Positions 7,082-14,663 of a DNA stretch of 17,574 nt are shown here, in pieces. The stretch lies in contig CALFKA010000233.1 of NCBI GenBank assembly GCA_937880545.1, forward strand, positions 1 to 17,574, written 5' to 3'. Both the position numbers and the translations under genes were made by a program. The DNA comes from an uncultured Clostridia bacterium. GTDB taxonomy: Bacteria; Bacillota; Clostridia; Peptostreptococcales; Acidaminobacteraceae. The notes beneath the pieces are model-generated. The model had not been told where the DNA came from and made no database searches. It worked only from the letters and a program-made list of their open reading frames with translations. Each line of letters starts with the position of its first letter. The first letter of the stretch is position 1.

Positions 7082-8302
7082 TTAGGATATTTTCTTCAGT
7101 TCTTCCGGAAAACGACTCTTCACCATCTCCTGTGTGACGCGGAAATTGTGGGATTGTTTCTTTCCGGGAAGTTCAAACATCGGCTCGAGCATCAGTGTTT
7201 CAATGACGCTTTTGAGACCGCGAGCCCCGGTCTTTCTTGATTGGGCGAGTCGGGCGATCAGTTCGAGCGCCTCGTCGTCCACGTCGAGTTCCACCTTATC
7301 AAAGGCGAGAAGTGTCTTATATTGCCTCAGAAGAGCATTCTTCGGCTGTGTCAAAATAGCCTTCAGTGTCTCCGTATCCAGCGGATGCAGAGGAGCAATG
7401 ACGGGTACGCGTCCGACAAACTCCGGAATCAGCCCGAAGTGCAATAGATCTCGCCCTTCCACCTGTTCGAGAAGCGTTGTCTCTTCTTCCTGACTCTTCG
7501 GCTCTACCGGAGCCTGAAAGCCCATGCTTTTCTTGCTGATCCTCCGGCGGACGATGTCGGCCATGCCTTCAAAGGCTCCACCCAGGATAAAGAGAATGTT
7601 GTTCGTGTCGATGCGGATCATCTCCTGCATCGGGTGTTTTCTCCCCCCTTGGGGTGGTACGCTGGCGATTGTCCCCTCAATCAGTTTGAGAAGCGCCTGC
7701 TGGACACCCTCCCCGCTGACGTCACGGGTAATGGAGGTGTTCTCGCTCTTTCGAGCGATTTTATCGATCTCATCTATATAGATGATACCCTGCTCTGCCC
7801 GGGCAACGTCGAAGTCGGCTGCATGGAGGAGTTTAAGGAGGACATTTTCTACATCCTCTCCCACATATCCTGCTTCCGTCAGACTCGTAGCATCTGCCAT
7901 GGCAAAGGGCACTTCTAACTTCTTGGCTAACGTCTGGGCGAGGAAGGTCTTCCCGCAGCCCGTGGGGCCGAGAAGGAGCACATTGCTCTTATCGATCTCC
8001 ACTTCGCTGACATTGGCCAGTCGTTTGTAATGGTTATAGACGGCTACGCTCAGGATCTTCTTCGCGCGTTCCTGCCCGATGACATAGTCATCGAGAAACG
8101 CCTTTATCTCCTTCGGCTTGGGGACCTCCGTCAGTTTCGGCGGCGCTGCCTCTTTTTCTTTTCTCGGGGTATCGATGATCTCTGCGCAGATGCCCACACA
8201 ATCGGAGCAGATATTGGCGCCATTGCCGGCGATCATCTGCTGTACTTCATGGGAGGCTTTCCCGCAGAAAGAACATCGCTGAGACTGCCTTTTATTACTC
8301 AC
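7082..8302 (-). CDS. clpX: ATP-dependent Clp protease ATP-binding subunit ClpX
   Basis: ClpX is the AAA+ unfoldase that feeds substrates to ClpP. The zinc-binding domain has Cys10, Cys13, Cys32 and Cys35; the AAA+ module has Walker A GPTGCGKT (112-119), the GYVG pore loop (145-148), Walker B IIYIDEID (173-180), an RKH loop (221-223) and sensor 2 GARGLKS. The ClpP-docking tripeptide, normally (L/I/V)GF, reads MGF (260-262). The length of 406 is slightly short of the common 410-430. The start is GTG at 8300-8302, eight bases inside the clpP 3' end, with AAGGAAG suitably upstream. Confidence 0.98.
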   Translation of the reverse strand: MSNKRQSQRCSFCGKASHEVQQMIAGNGANICSDCVGICAEIIDTPRKEKEAAPPKLTEVPKPKEIKAFLDDYVIGQERAKKILSVAVYNHYKRLANVSEVEIDKSNVLLLGPTGCGKTFLAQTLAKKLEVPFAMADATSLTEAGYVGEDVENVLLKLLHAADFDVARAEQGIIYIDEIDKIARKSENTSITRDVSGEGVQQALLKLIEGTIASVPPQGGRKHPMQEMIRIDTNNILFILGGAFEGMADIVRRRISKKSMGFQAPVEPKSQEEETTLLEQVEGRDLLHFGLIPEFVGRVPVIAPLHPLDTETLKAILTQPKNALLRQYKTLLAFDKVELDVDDEALELIARLAQSRKTGARGLKSVIETLMLEPMFELPGKKQSHNFRVTQEMVKSRFPEELKKIS

Positions 8303-8888
8303 TCATCTTCCTTTTTTGTATCACCTCATCGATAATCCCATACTCCACGGCTTCCGCCGCACTCAAGAAGTGGTCTCGATCGGTGTCTTTTGTAATCGCA
8401 CGCAGGGTTTTGCCTGTGTACTTGCTGAGCAGTTTATTGAGTTTTTCGCGCAGGCGGATAATTCTCTCTGCACGGATCTTGATGTCTTCTGCCTGCCCTT
8501 CTACGCCTCCGAGGGGCTGATGAATCATTATCTCGCTGTTGTCGAGGGCAAAGCGCTTGCCCTTCGTGCCGCTGGCAAGAAGGAAGGCGCCCATACTGGC
8601 GGCCATGCCGATACAAATGGTCGAGACATCACAGTGAATGAACTGCATCGTGTCGTGAATTGCTAAGCCCGCCGTAATCGTACCGCCGGGACTGTTGATG
8701 TACATATGAATATCTGCGCTCGGGTCTTCCATTTCGAGAAAGAGAAGTTGAGCGACAATGCTGTTGGCGACGTCATCCGTAACAGGACCACCTAAAAAGA
8801 TGATGCGGTCTTTCAGAAGGCGCGAGTAGATATCATAACTTCTCTCCCCGGTCGGGGTGTTCTCAATGACGTAGGGAACCAGGCTCAA
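8295..8888 (-). CDS. clpP: ATP-dependent Clp protease proteolytic subunit ClpP
   Basis: ClpP is the tetradecameric serine peptidase partner of ClpX. The catalytic triad is visible: Ser98 in GMAASMGA, His123 in MIHQPLGG and Asp172 in TDRDHFLSA. The N-terminus SLVPYVIENTPTGERSYDIYSRLL and the 197-residue length are canonical. It overlaps tig by ATGA (8885-8888) and clpX by 8 nt, so the protease and its unfoldase are made in coupled fashion. This is the only clpP in the window. Confidence 0.98.
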   Translation of the reverse strand: MSLVPYVIENTPTGERSYDIYSRLLKDRIIFLGGPVTDDVANSIVAQLLFLEMEDPSADIHMYINSPGGTITAGLAIHDTMQFIHCDVSTICIGMAASMGAFLLASGTKGKRFALDNSEIMIHQPLGGVEGQAEDIKIRAERIIRLREKLNKLLSKYTGKTLRAITKDTDRDHFLSAAEAVEYGIIDEVIQKRKMSE

Positions 8889-10171
8889 GACTCATCCTCC
8901 ATGCTCTCTATGATCAGCTCTCTGGCTTTTCTCAGAGAAATATCTTCTTTGAGGGCTTCATACTCGTTGCTCTCATACTGTTTTGTAAGATTCTCTCGTC
9001 GCTTCTCATCGCCTGCGCTCAGTTCGTCGAGTCGCTTGTCGATGTCTTCCTGTGTGATCTCAAAGGCTTCTTTTTTTGCGATTTCACTCAGAAGAAGTGT
9101 TTCCTGAATATTCTTTACTGCCTGCGGGATAAAAGGCTCCTTGAATTTGTCTTCATCAAGCCCCATCATCTGAGAATAGCTCTTCAGATCCATTCCCTGC
9201 ATGCGCAGCTGATAGTCCATCATCATGGTAAGATGCTCGACTTCATGATCGATCATCGACTGAGGAATGTCGACTTCCATGTTCTCTACAGCTTTTTCAA
9301 GCGCCTCTGCTTCTCTTTCGCTCTTTGCGAAGTTTTCTTTCTCTTCAAGGATCGACTTTCTCAGAGACTCTCTGTAGGCTTCCAGTGTATCTTCTTCTGA
9401 TACATCTTTTGCAAATTCATCATCAAGTTCCGGAAGTTCTCTCTCTTTGATTTCTTTGAGCTTGATCTTAAAAGTAGCTTCTTTACCGGCGAGCTCTTCT
9501 GTATATTCTTCCGGGAAGGTCACGACGACATCGCGCTCTTCCCCGGCATCCATATCCACCATCTGCTCTTCAAACCCAGGGATAAATTGACCGCTTCCGA
9601 GTGTCAGCTCAAAGTCTTCCGCGCTGCCACCTTCAAAAGGTTCATCCCCTAAAAAGCCTTCAAAGTCAAAAATGACGATGTCGCCTTCTTTGGTCTTTCT
9701 TCCTTCTACCGGAACAATGCGGGCATTCTTACCTCGCTCTTCCTCGACGGCTTCATCGACTTCTTCCTCACTCACTTCGACGGGTTTGGCTGCAATCTTC
9801 AGTCCCTTGTACTCTCCCAGAGTCACTTCGGGGTAGAGATCGACCGTTCCGACAAGAACGATGCCTTCTTCTTTGTCAAGCTGCTCCATGTCAAAGCTGG
9901 GTTGTGCGACGGGTTTGAGATCAAGTTCTTCTATCGACTTGTCATACATGTCGGGAATCATCTCGTTCAATGCATCATCATAAAAGAGATCTTCGCCATA
10001 GTGGAGTTCCAGGAGCTTTCTGGGTGCTTTGCCTTTTCGAAAACCGGAAAGTGCAAACTCTCCTCGTTTTCTCATATAGGCTTTCTGCACAAATGGCTCC
10101 AGTTCCTCCAATGAAAAGCGGTACTCAATGACCACGCTGTTTTTCTCTCTGCTTCTTTCTTTATATTCCAT
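8885..10171 (-). CDS. tig: Trigger factor (ribosome-associated chaperone and prolyl isomerase)
   Basis: Trigger factor binds near the ribosome exit tunnel and helps nascent chains fold. In its 428 residues the N-terminal domain carries the ribosome-docking signature GFRKGKAP (43-50). An FKBP-type isomerase domain follows, roughly 155-245 (GDIVIFDFEGFLGDEPFEGG, GSGQFIPGFEEQM), then a long helical C-terminal arm domain. The start ATG has GGAGG six bases upstream, and a good promoter lies at 10204-10232. It is the first gene of the operon continuing to the cyclophilin gene. The tig-clpP-clpX-lon order is widely conserved and links co-translational folding with proteolysis. Confidence 0.97.
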   Translation of the reverse strand: MEYKERSREKNSVVIEYRFSLEELEPFVQKAYMRKRGEFALSGFRKGKAPRKLLELHYGEDLFYDDALNEMIPDMYDKSIEELDLKPVAQPSFDMEQLDKEEGIVLVGTVDLYPEVTLGEYKGLKIAAKPVEVSEEEVDEAVEEERGKNARIVPVEGRKTKEGDIVIFDFEGFLGDEPFEGGSAEDFELTLGSGQFIPGFEEQMVDMDAGEERDVVVTFPEEYTEELAGKEATFKIKLKEIKERELPELDDEFAKDVSEEDTLEAYRESLRKSILEEKENFAKSEREAEALEKAVENMEVDIPQSMIDHEVEHLTMMMDYQLRMQGMDLKSYSQMMGLDEDKFKEPFIPQAVKNIQETLLLSEIAKKEAFEITQEDIDKRLDELSAGDEKRRENLTKQYESNEYEALKEDISLRKARELIIESMEDES

Positions 10172-10203
10172 ATTCTTCCTCCGAATTGATAGTTACCGAA
10201 GAC

Positions 10204-10232
10204 ATTTTACAATATTACCCAAAAATAGTAAA
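10204..10232 (-). promoter_or_regulatory. Probable sigma-A-type promoter of the tig-clp-lon operon
   Basis: On the minus strand, TTTACT (complement of 10227-10232) and TAAAAT (complement of 10204-10209) are 17 bp apart, each matching its consensus box at 4-5 of 6 positions. It begins ten bases after the recX stop. Transcription would start near 10197, giving a leader of about 25 nt with GGAGG ahead of tig. No heat-shock CIRCE or CtsR repeat overlaps it. Confidence 0.65.
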
Positions 10233-10242
10233 CATTATGCCG

Positions 10243-10824
10243 CTATTCGGCGCGCTTTTTCAGAGATTCAACTCCTTTTCTTGAAGATTCAAAAGAAAAA
10301 CCTCTGTTAATCAGGAATTTTTGCCTTTTCATCGCTTCTTGAAGGCTGATATCTTCCCACTGCGAGTATTTTTTCAGAAGAATTTCTCTGATCACCTCAG
10401 GATCCTCTTCTAAATCAAGAGAGGCAATCACTTCAGAGGAGATCCCTTTTTCTCTGAGTTTTCCCCGAATGTGGTAGGGACCATTGCGTGAAGCGACACT
10501 CTCCGCATAACTTCTGGCAAAGGCAAGATCATCGATAGCGCCCCACTCTTCGAGCTTGTCGAGCACCTCTTCTGTTGGCACAAGTTCTTTTCTAATTAAA
10601 TACTGTGCGACCTGTGATCTTGTGCGCATAAACTTTGTCGCATAGCGGAGTCCCGCTTCCAACGTCCACTCCCTTTTACTGAGTCTCACCATCTCTTCAA
10701 GGTCGATCTTCTCTCCTTCAAAGACAGCGTGTTGTGCCCAGATAAGTGGGTGGAGGGCATATTCTTCTCCCTCCACCGTAACCAGTACTTTCTGTGTTTC
10801 CCTTACGACGCGCTCAACGATCAT
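10243..10824 (-). CDS. recX: Regulatory protein RecX
   Basis: RecX modulates RecA by binding and capping its filaments. The three-helix repeats typical of the family are visible: LRYATKFMRTRSQVAQYLIRK, then EEWGAIDDLAFARSYAES, then GPYHIRGKLREKGISSEVI and a last repeat with LINRGFSFESSRKGVE. I place the start at ATG 10822-10824: it overlaps the stop of the small upstream gene as ATGA, and the extra 47 residues of the longer open frame are the antisense-free but meaningless other-frame reading of that gene. This gives 193 residues, within the usual range. A weak GCCG/CGGC hairpin covers its stop codon. It is the last gene of the run beginning at carD. Confidence 0.9.
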   Translation of the reverse strand: MIVERVVRETQKVLVTVEGEEYALHPLIWAQHAVFEGEKIDLEEMVRLSKREWTLEAGLRYATKFMRTRSQVAQYLIRKELVPTEEVLDKLEEWGAIDDLAFARSYAESVASRNGPYHIRGKLREKGISSEVIASLDLEEDPEVIREILLKKYSQWEDISLQEAMKRQKFLINRGFSFESSRKGVESLKKRAE

Positions 10825-10928
10825 AAGAAGAGCGACACGATGGAAGGGACAACAAGGCCCAGAATCAATAGAGCGATGATGACCCAGGCAACGATTCTTT
10901 GTTTGTTTCCTTTTTTCTTCTTGTTCAT
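10821..10928 (-). CDS. Small single-pass membrane protein (35 aa), unrecognised
   Basis: A 35-residue frame between the sirtuin and recX starts MNKKKKGNKQR and continues as one uninterrupted hydrophobic helix (residues 12-35: IVAWVIIALLILGLVV then PSIVSLFL). Its ATG overlaps the sirtuin stop as ATGA (10925-10928), and its TGA overlaps the recX ATG as ATGA (10821-10824). Without it the two neighbours would be separated by about 100 unexplained bases. Positive-inside charge predicts a cytoplasmic N-terminus. Tiny basic single-helix proteins (for example those annotated DUF4044) occur in many Bacillota; membership is a guess. No Shine-Dalgarno is obvious, which fits translation by re-initiation. 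Confidence 0.75.
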   Translation of the reverse strand: MNKKKKGNKQRIVAWVIIALLILGLVVPSIVSLFL

Positions 10929-11641
10929 TTTCTACACTCACTGTCCATCCACGCCATCGCTTCACTGAATCCTTCTCGGAGGATCAGATCCGCTCGTTCA
11001 TCCATCGGCGTGGAAGCTTTGTTATTCATGATCAATGGTCTTGCTCGAAAATAGCGCAGAAATCCCGCCGCAGGATAGACAACGAGACTCGTCCCTGCGA
11101 CGATAAGTACTTCAGCTTCGCTGATGAGCTCTACCGCTCCATAGACGACACTCTCATCCAGGGGTTCTCCATAGAGAACAACGTCCGGGCGAATCATCCC
11201 GCCGCACGTGCAGTGCGGTACCAGGGGTTCTTCCGGCAACTCATCAAGGTCGAACTCTTTGTGACAGTGCATGCAATAGTTCTTCTTGACACCGCCGTGG
11301 AGTTCAAACACTTGGCGCGAACCGGCCGCTTGATGGAGTCCGTCGATATTTTGTGTAATGATGCCGAGGAGTCTTCCCTCCTTCTCCCACTGCGCCAGTA
11401 TCTGATGACCTCTATTAGGCTTGGCAGAGGGAAAGAGCAAGTTCTGCCTATAAAAAGCAAAGAATCTCTCCGGCTCTCTAAGTAGACAGTCGATGCTGAG
11501 GACGTATTCGGGAATCGTATCATAGACTCCACCGGATGAGCGGAAATCAGGTATGCCGCTCTCTGTCGATGTGCCGGCTCCTCCGAAAAAGACAATCTTC
11601 TTTGACTCTTTCAGCCGGACAATGGCTTCTTCTCTAGTCAT
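10925..11641 (-). CDS. cobB: NAD-dependent protein deacylase, sirtuin (Sir2/CobB family)
   Basis: Sirtuins remove acyl groups from lysine using NAD+. Taking ATG 11639-11641 as start gives 238 residues with the NAD motif GAGTSTESGIPDFRS (21-35), TQNIDGLH (96-103), catalytic His115 in ELHGG, and a structural zinc site Cys123/Cys126 and Cys144/Cys146 (CMHC, CTC). C-terminal GTSLVVYPAAG closes the Rossmann fold. A GTG start at 11698 would add 19 residues that run through the upstream gene's end and a hairpin; the shorter N-terminus fits the family better. A stem-loop lies directly before the start, with no clear free ribosome site, so expression may be restrained. Coupled by ATGA to the small membrane protein. 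Confidence 0.93.
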   Translation of the reverse strand: MTREEAIVRLKESKKIVFFGGAGTSTESGIPDFRSSGGVYDTIPEYVLSIDCLLREPERFFAFYRQNLLFPSAKPNRGHQILAQWEKEGRLLGIITQNIDGLHQAAGSRQVFELHGGVKKNYCMHCHKEFDLDELPEEPLVPHCTCGGMIRPDVVLYGEPLDESVVYGAVELISEAEVLIVAGTSLVVYPAAGFLRYFRARPLIMNNKASTPMDERADLILREGFSEAMAWMDSECRK

Positions 11642-11648
11642 GATAAAA

Positions 11649-11666
11649 GGCATCCCTGAGGATGCC
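11649..11666 (-). terminator. Stem-loop with short U tract between LiaF-like gene and sirtuin
   Basis: On the minus strand GGCATCC and GGATGCC form a perfect 7-bp stem with a 4-base loop, followed at once by TTTTAT and then the sirtuin ATG. It begins directly after the stop codon of the upstream gene. The U tract is short, so it may be a weak terminator, a partial attenuator, or a structure that hides the translation start of the sirtuin gene. The stem is clear; the role is inference. Confidence 0.55.
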
Positions 11667-12179
11667 CTATACTCCCTCTTGCTCCAGCGCTTGCGCACCG
11701 GTTTCCGGCAAGTGTTCTACTTCCGGAGTACTCACCAGCTCATACGGGCTGTGTACGCTCAGTACGCTTTTGTCGAGCTGATAGTTGACAAAGAGCAGTG
11801 GCGCTTCAAAGTCCTCTCGGTTAAAGGTCATCTCATTTTCCACTACGCTGTTGGTGTTGACGCCCTGTACTTTGACATTCCATCCCTTTGGAAGGATCAC
11901 ATCGACCTGACTCATCTTTGCTTTGATGCAGAGGTTCATCGGCTGTGGCGAGGGTTTCGCCTTCGAGAGATCGACGACGAGATTGCTCATCAGCGTCGCA
12001 GCACAGGTATCTTCGAAGATTTCCCCTTCAAAGTCAAGTTCTTCTGCATCGAGCATGAAGAAGAAGTCGGAATCTTCCTTCAGTTTGGCAACCGTATACG
12101 CGCAGTAGCCGACGGCGACTCCCACCGCCACTCCGCCTACAACGAGTGCCGTATTCAGCATCTTGTTTCGTTTCGCCAT
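11667..12179 (-). CDS. Membrane-anchored protein with LiaF-like C-terminal half, function unknown
   Basis: The 170 residues start with a basic MAKRNK segment and one membrane helix (about 9-30). From about 60 to 140 the pattern SNLVVDLSKA, then a strand, QVDVILPKGWNVKVQG, and VVENEMTFN resembles the beta-helical C-terminal domain of LiaF and related toast-rack proteins, where hydrophobic strands alternate with a VxVPxGxxVxxx element. That assignment is by eye and only suggestive. The C-terminus contains LPETG (157-161) but no following helix. The ATG has GGGGGAAAT upstream and the gene begins 9 bp after the preceding stop. A charged membrane-surface or envelope-response role would suit the fold, but I do not assign one. 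Confidence 0.7.
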   Translation of the reverse strand: MAKRNKMLNTALVVGGVAVGVAVGYCAYTVAKLKEDSDFFFMLDAEELDFEGEIFEDTCAATLMSNLVVDLSKAKPSPQPMNLCIKAKMSQVDVILPKGWNVKVQGVNTNSVVENEMTFNREDFEAPLLFVNYQLDKSVLSVHSPYELVSTPEVEHLPETGAQALEQEGV

Positions 12180-12188
12180 TATTTCCCC

Positions 12189-13064
12189 CTATTCCAAGCC
12201 TAGTTTGGCCTTCATGGTGGCAAGGATTTCCCTAGCCTCCGATTCTACTCTTTCCGGTCGAAGATCAAAGTGTGAATACTTGCCGATCATCGAGTTCATC
12301 ATATAGTGTGACACCATCAGTGTACTCTTGCGGATAACAGTGTACAGTCCCGCTAAGATCATATTGTCAAAGTCATCTCCTCCAATCAGGAGGCTGTTAA
12401 AGGTAGCCAGACGAAAACCTCCTGAAGGAAGCTCGGAAAGAATGCTGTACAGAAGAACCACTTTCTCTCCTTTGTAGTGCTTGAGAACGTACTCGTCCAG
12501 CGCTTCTTTGCCCTCTTCAATGTGAAGAAGCCCTAACGCCAGGAGATCATACTTTGTCTTGCGATAAAAGGTCTCATACTCTTTATAACGTATGATCGAG
12601 TCGATCTCGATGTCCTTCTCAAACGCCTGCTGATAGCCCACCAGACGCAGATTTTCCGTCAAAAAATGGACGCCCAGCATACAGAGGAGGGAGTGGAAGA
12701 TCGTATAGCTGTCGATCCCTCTTTTAATAAAGAGTACCCCCATCCCCAGGATGGCGAACTTAGCATAATACACGTCACTCTTTTCGAATTTGTAGAGGTA
12801 GTTCAGGATGATTCTCTTCATATCGTCGAAGGAAACATCGTGAACCAGGAGTGGCGCTAATAATTGATAGGTACGGTCTCTTTCGTAGTTCGGTGAATCC
12901 TTCAAGCGGAAGTAGGTAAACTCCTCAGCAAAAGAAGCTTCCTGGGCGATCAGTTTAATATATTCGAGGATGCGGAACTTTTCCGCCACCGGTAAACGCA
13001 GGATACGCTCCAGTTCGACACCCGACAGCACTTCATTGCGAATGGTTTCCAGTTCGTTTCTCAT
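12189..13064 (-). CDS. Conserved-looking all-helical protein of unknown function
   Basis: This is a confident gene of 291 residues (AAGGAG eight bases before the ATG, 5 bp after yacL), but I do not recognise the family. It appears almost wholly alpha-helical and soluble, rich in Leu, Ile and Glu/Lys, with aromatic-rich helices (YLYKFEKSDVYYAKFAILGM, YKEYETFYRKTKYDLLALGL). No signal peptide, nucleotide-binding loop, metal cluster or catalytic motif is apparent. Repeated helical hairpins suggest a scaffold or repeat fold. It sits between a membrane PIN/TRAM protein and a LiaF-like membrane protein, at the place where several Bacillota carry ispD and ispF after yacL. Confidence 0.8.
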   Translation of the reverse strand: MRNELETIRNEVLSGVELERILRLPVAEKFRILEYIKLIAQEASFAEEFTYFRLKDSPNYERDRTYQLLAPLLVHDVSFDDMKRIILNYLYKFEKSDVYYAKFAILGMGVLFIKRGIDSYTIFHSLLCMLGVHFLTENLRLVGYQQAFEKDIEIDSIIRYKEYETFYRKTKYDLLALGLLHIEEGKEALDEYVLKHYKGEKVVLLYSILSELPSGGFRLATFNSLLIGGDDFDNMILAGLYTVIRKSTLMVSHYMMNSMIGKYSHFDLRPERVESEAREILATMKAKLGLE

Positions 13065-13069
13065 TCCTG

Positions 13070-14155
13070 TTACTCCTTAATTTTAGCAAATATCATCCGG
13101 CCGGCCGGTGTCTGTAGGACACTGGTTACTTCTACCATCAGTTCTTCCCCGATACGGTTCTTCGCCTTATCGACGACAATCATAGTGCCATCATCTAAGA
13201 ATCCGACCCCCTGCTCTGCTTCCTTTCCCTTTCGGAGTATTTCTACATCGAAGACTTCTCCGGGGATGGCATTGGGTTTCACCGCATTGGACAGATCATT
13301 GACGTTGAGGACCGGGATCTTCTGAAGGATAGCCACCTTATTGAGATTGTAGTCTCCTGTGATGACGGCTCCTTTGAGATCCTGCGCTAGTCTCAGGAGT
13401 TTTAAGTCCACTTCGTCGATGTCTTTATAGTCCTTAGAGGTGATAGAAACATTCATATTGGGCAGTTCCTGTAGGGTCTGAATATAATCGAGACCTCTTC
13501 GCCCCTTTGCGCGGGTCAAATCCACAGAAGAGTCCGCTATATGACGGAGTTCTTTCAGGACAAACTCCGGCACGATCAGATCGCCTTCTAAAAATCCAGT
13601 CGCCGCCACTTCGACGATGCGTCCGTCAATGATGGCTGATGTATCCAGAACCTTTGGAATGGCTCCTTTTCCCTTTGTCGGACCGGTAAATTTGGAAAAG
13701 GTCTCCGGGAGATTGGGCATATCTGACACCATGCGTCCCCCGATATAAATCCCCAGGTAACCGAGTACAACGTACGTAGGTACAGCTAAGGCGATGGCGA
13801 TGAGCCGGTTGTCAATAAAACTAAAAAGATTACTGATAAACAGCGCCAAAATCAAAGCAAGTAAAAAGCCGACAGTGCCTCCCACAACTTGTGCGGGAGG
13901 ACGGGAATTTATGCCTTCAGCCAAGGACTTGACGAGCACATAACCGTATTTCCACAATAGTCCAAGAAAATAAAATAAAATAATTCCAAAAATAATAGTG
14001 AGAAATGCTAGGGTAAATATGTGCTGCAGTCCTTTCAGCTGCGCGAGCCATGGCCATGCTTCCAGGATCCTCGGGTTCGTCAGCAGGTACTGCGAACCAA
14101 AGAATCCCAGAGTCAGCGCCAACAGCCACCGCGAGGCTGTTAGGAATCTCTGCAA
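13070..14155 (-). CDS. yacL: Membrane PIN/TRAM-domain protein, YacL type
   Basis: The 361 residues hold an N-terminal membrane region with about four helices (10-25, 46-68, 92-112, 118-140), a PIN nuclease-like domain (about 165-290) with acidic residues Asp171 and Asp177 in VLDTSAIIDGR, Glu202 in VLKEL and Asp268 in VITGDYN, and a C-terminal TRAM domain (about 297-361). PIN domains are Mg2+-dependent RNases and TRAM domains bind RNA, but the target of YacL proteins is unknown. The start is TTG at 14153-14155, chosen because AGGAGG lies seven bases upstream; it overlaps carD by 16 nt. CarD-yacL adjacency is common in Bacillota. Confidence 0.93.
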   Translation of the reverse strand: MQRFLTASRWLLALTLGFFGSQYLLTNPRILEAWPWLAQLKGLQHIFTLAFLTIIFGIILFYFLGLLWKYGYVLVKSLAEGINSRPPAQVVGGTVGFLLALILALFISNLFSFIDNRLIAIALAVPTYVVLGYLGIYIGGRMVSDMPNLPETFSKFTGPTKGKGAIPKVLDTSAIIDGRIVEVAATGFLEGDLIVPEFVLKELRHIADSSVDLTRAKGRRGLDYIQTLQELPNMNVSITSKDYKDIDEVDLKLLRLAQDLKGAVITGDYNLNKVAILQKIPVLNVNDLSNAVKPNAIPGEVFDVEILRKGKEAEQGVGFLDDGTMIVVDKAKNRIGEELMVEVTSVLQTPAGRMIFAKIKE

Positions 14156-14637
14156 TCTAAAACCTCCTCTAATTTCGTTTCAATAATTTCAAATGACTCT
14201 TCATAAGGTAAATCTTCAATGAGCATCATCTCACTCGAGAGAATTTCAAGAGCATTATGATACAGTTGTCTCTCCCCCGAAGACAATCCCCTAGAGGAAT
14301 CGATGAGTTTCAGATTGACGAGGACACTCGCCATCTGCTCGGGCGTACCGATCTTCATCTTGTCCAAAGACGTTTGGTATCGTTTGCTCCAGTTTGAGAT
14401 GCCGGAATAGTCCTCAATTTCACTGTGTTCCATGGCGCTCAAAATAGTCTCTTTATCAGAGATTTTTCTTATGTTCATTTCTTCCGCACGATTCAGCGGG
14501 AATTTCAGAAGCATCTGTTTATTGCACGTTCGCAACGTGCAAAAGAGAATGCTTTCTCCGTAGAAATCCTCCTCCTGGATCTCGATGACGATCCCTGCTC
14601 CATGCATAGGATAGACAATTCTCGACCCGACTTCCAT
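14140..14637 (-). CDS. carD: CarD-family transcriptional regulator
   Basis: CarD proteins bind the RNA polymerase beta subunit through an N-terminal Tudor-like domain and stabilise open promoter complexes. The 165 residues show the start MEVGSRIVYPMHGAGIVIEI typical of the family (VGD.VVYP.HGvG.I), the KFPLNRAEEMNIRKI segment, and SNWSKRYQTSLDKMKIGT (81-98), whose Trp83 matches the conserved DNA-contacting Trp. The helical C-terminus (LSSGERQLYHNALEILSSEM) is standard. GGGAGG precedes the ATG, and a strong -10 box TATAAT lies 26 bases upstream of the start codon. It heads the run carD-yacL to recX. Confidence 0.95.
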   Translation of the reverse strand: MEVGSRIVYPMHGAGIVIEIQEEDFYGESILFCTLRTCNKQMLLKFPLNRAEEMNIRKISDKETILSAMEHSEIEDYSGISNWSKRYQTSLDKMKIGTPEQMASVLVNLKLIDSSRGLSSGERQLYHNALEILSSEMMLIEDLPYEESFEIIETKLEEVLDCRDS

Positions 14638-14663
14638 ATACGCCTCCCTTCCATGTCTTTCTA

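Noticed and set aside
10138..10260. Search for CIRCE or CtsR heat-shock operators before the tig-clp-lon operon
   Set aside because: No TTAGCACTC-type inverted repeat or CtsR heptad repeat could be seen in the short gap.
10825..10965. N-terminal extension of recX by 47 residues
   Set aside because: It contradicts the ATGA junction at 10821-10824, and the same DNA encodes the small membrane protein and the sirtuin end in better-supported frames.
11642..11698. GTG start for the sirtuin at 11698
   Set aside because: It has no ribosome site, runs through a stem-loop and overlaps the upstream gene; the family N-terminus fits the ATG at 11641.
11667..11710. LPETG sequence near the C-terminus of the LiaF-like protein
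   Set aside because: A sortase signal needs a following hydrophobic helix and basic tail; only nine mostly acidic or neutral residues follow.
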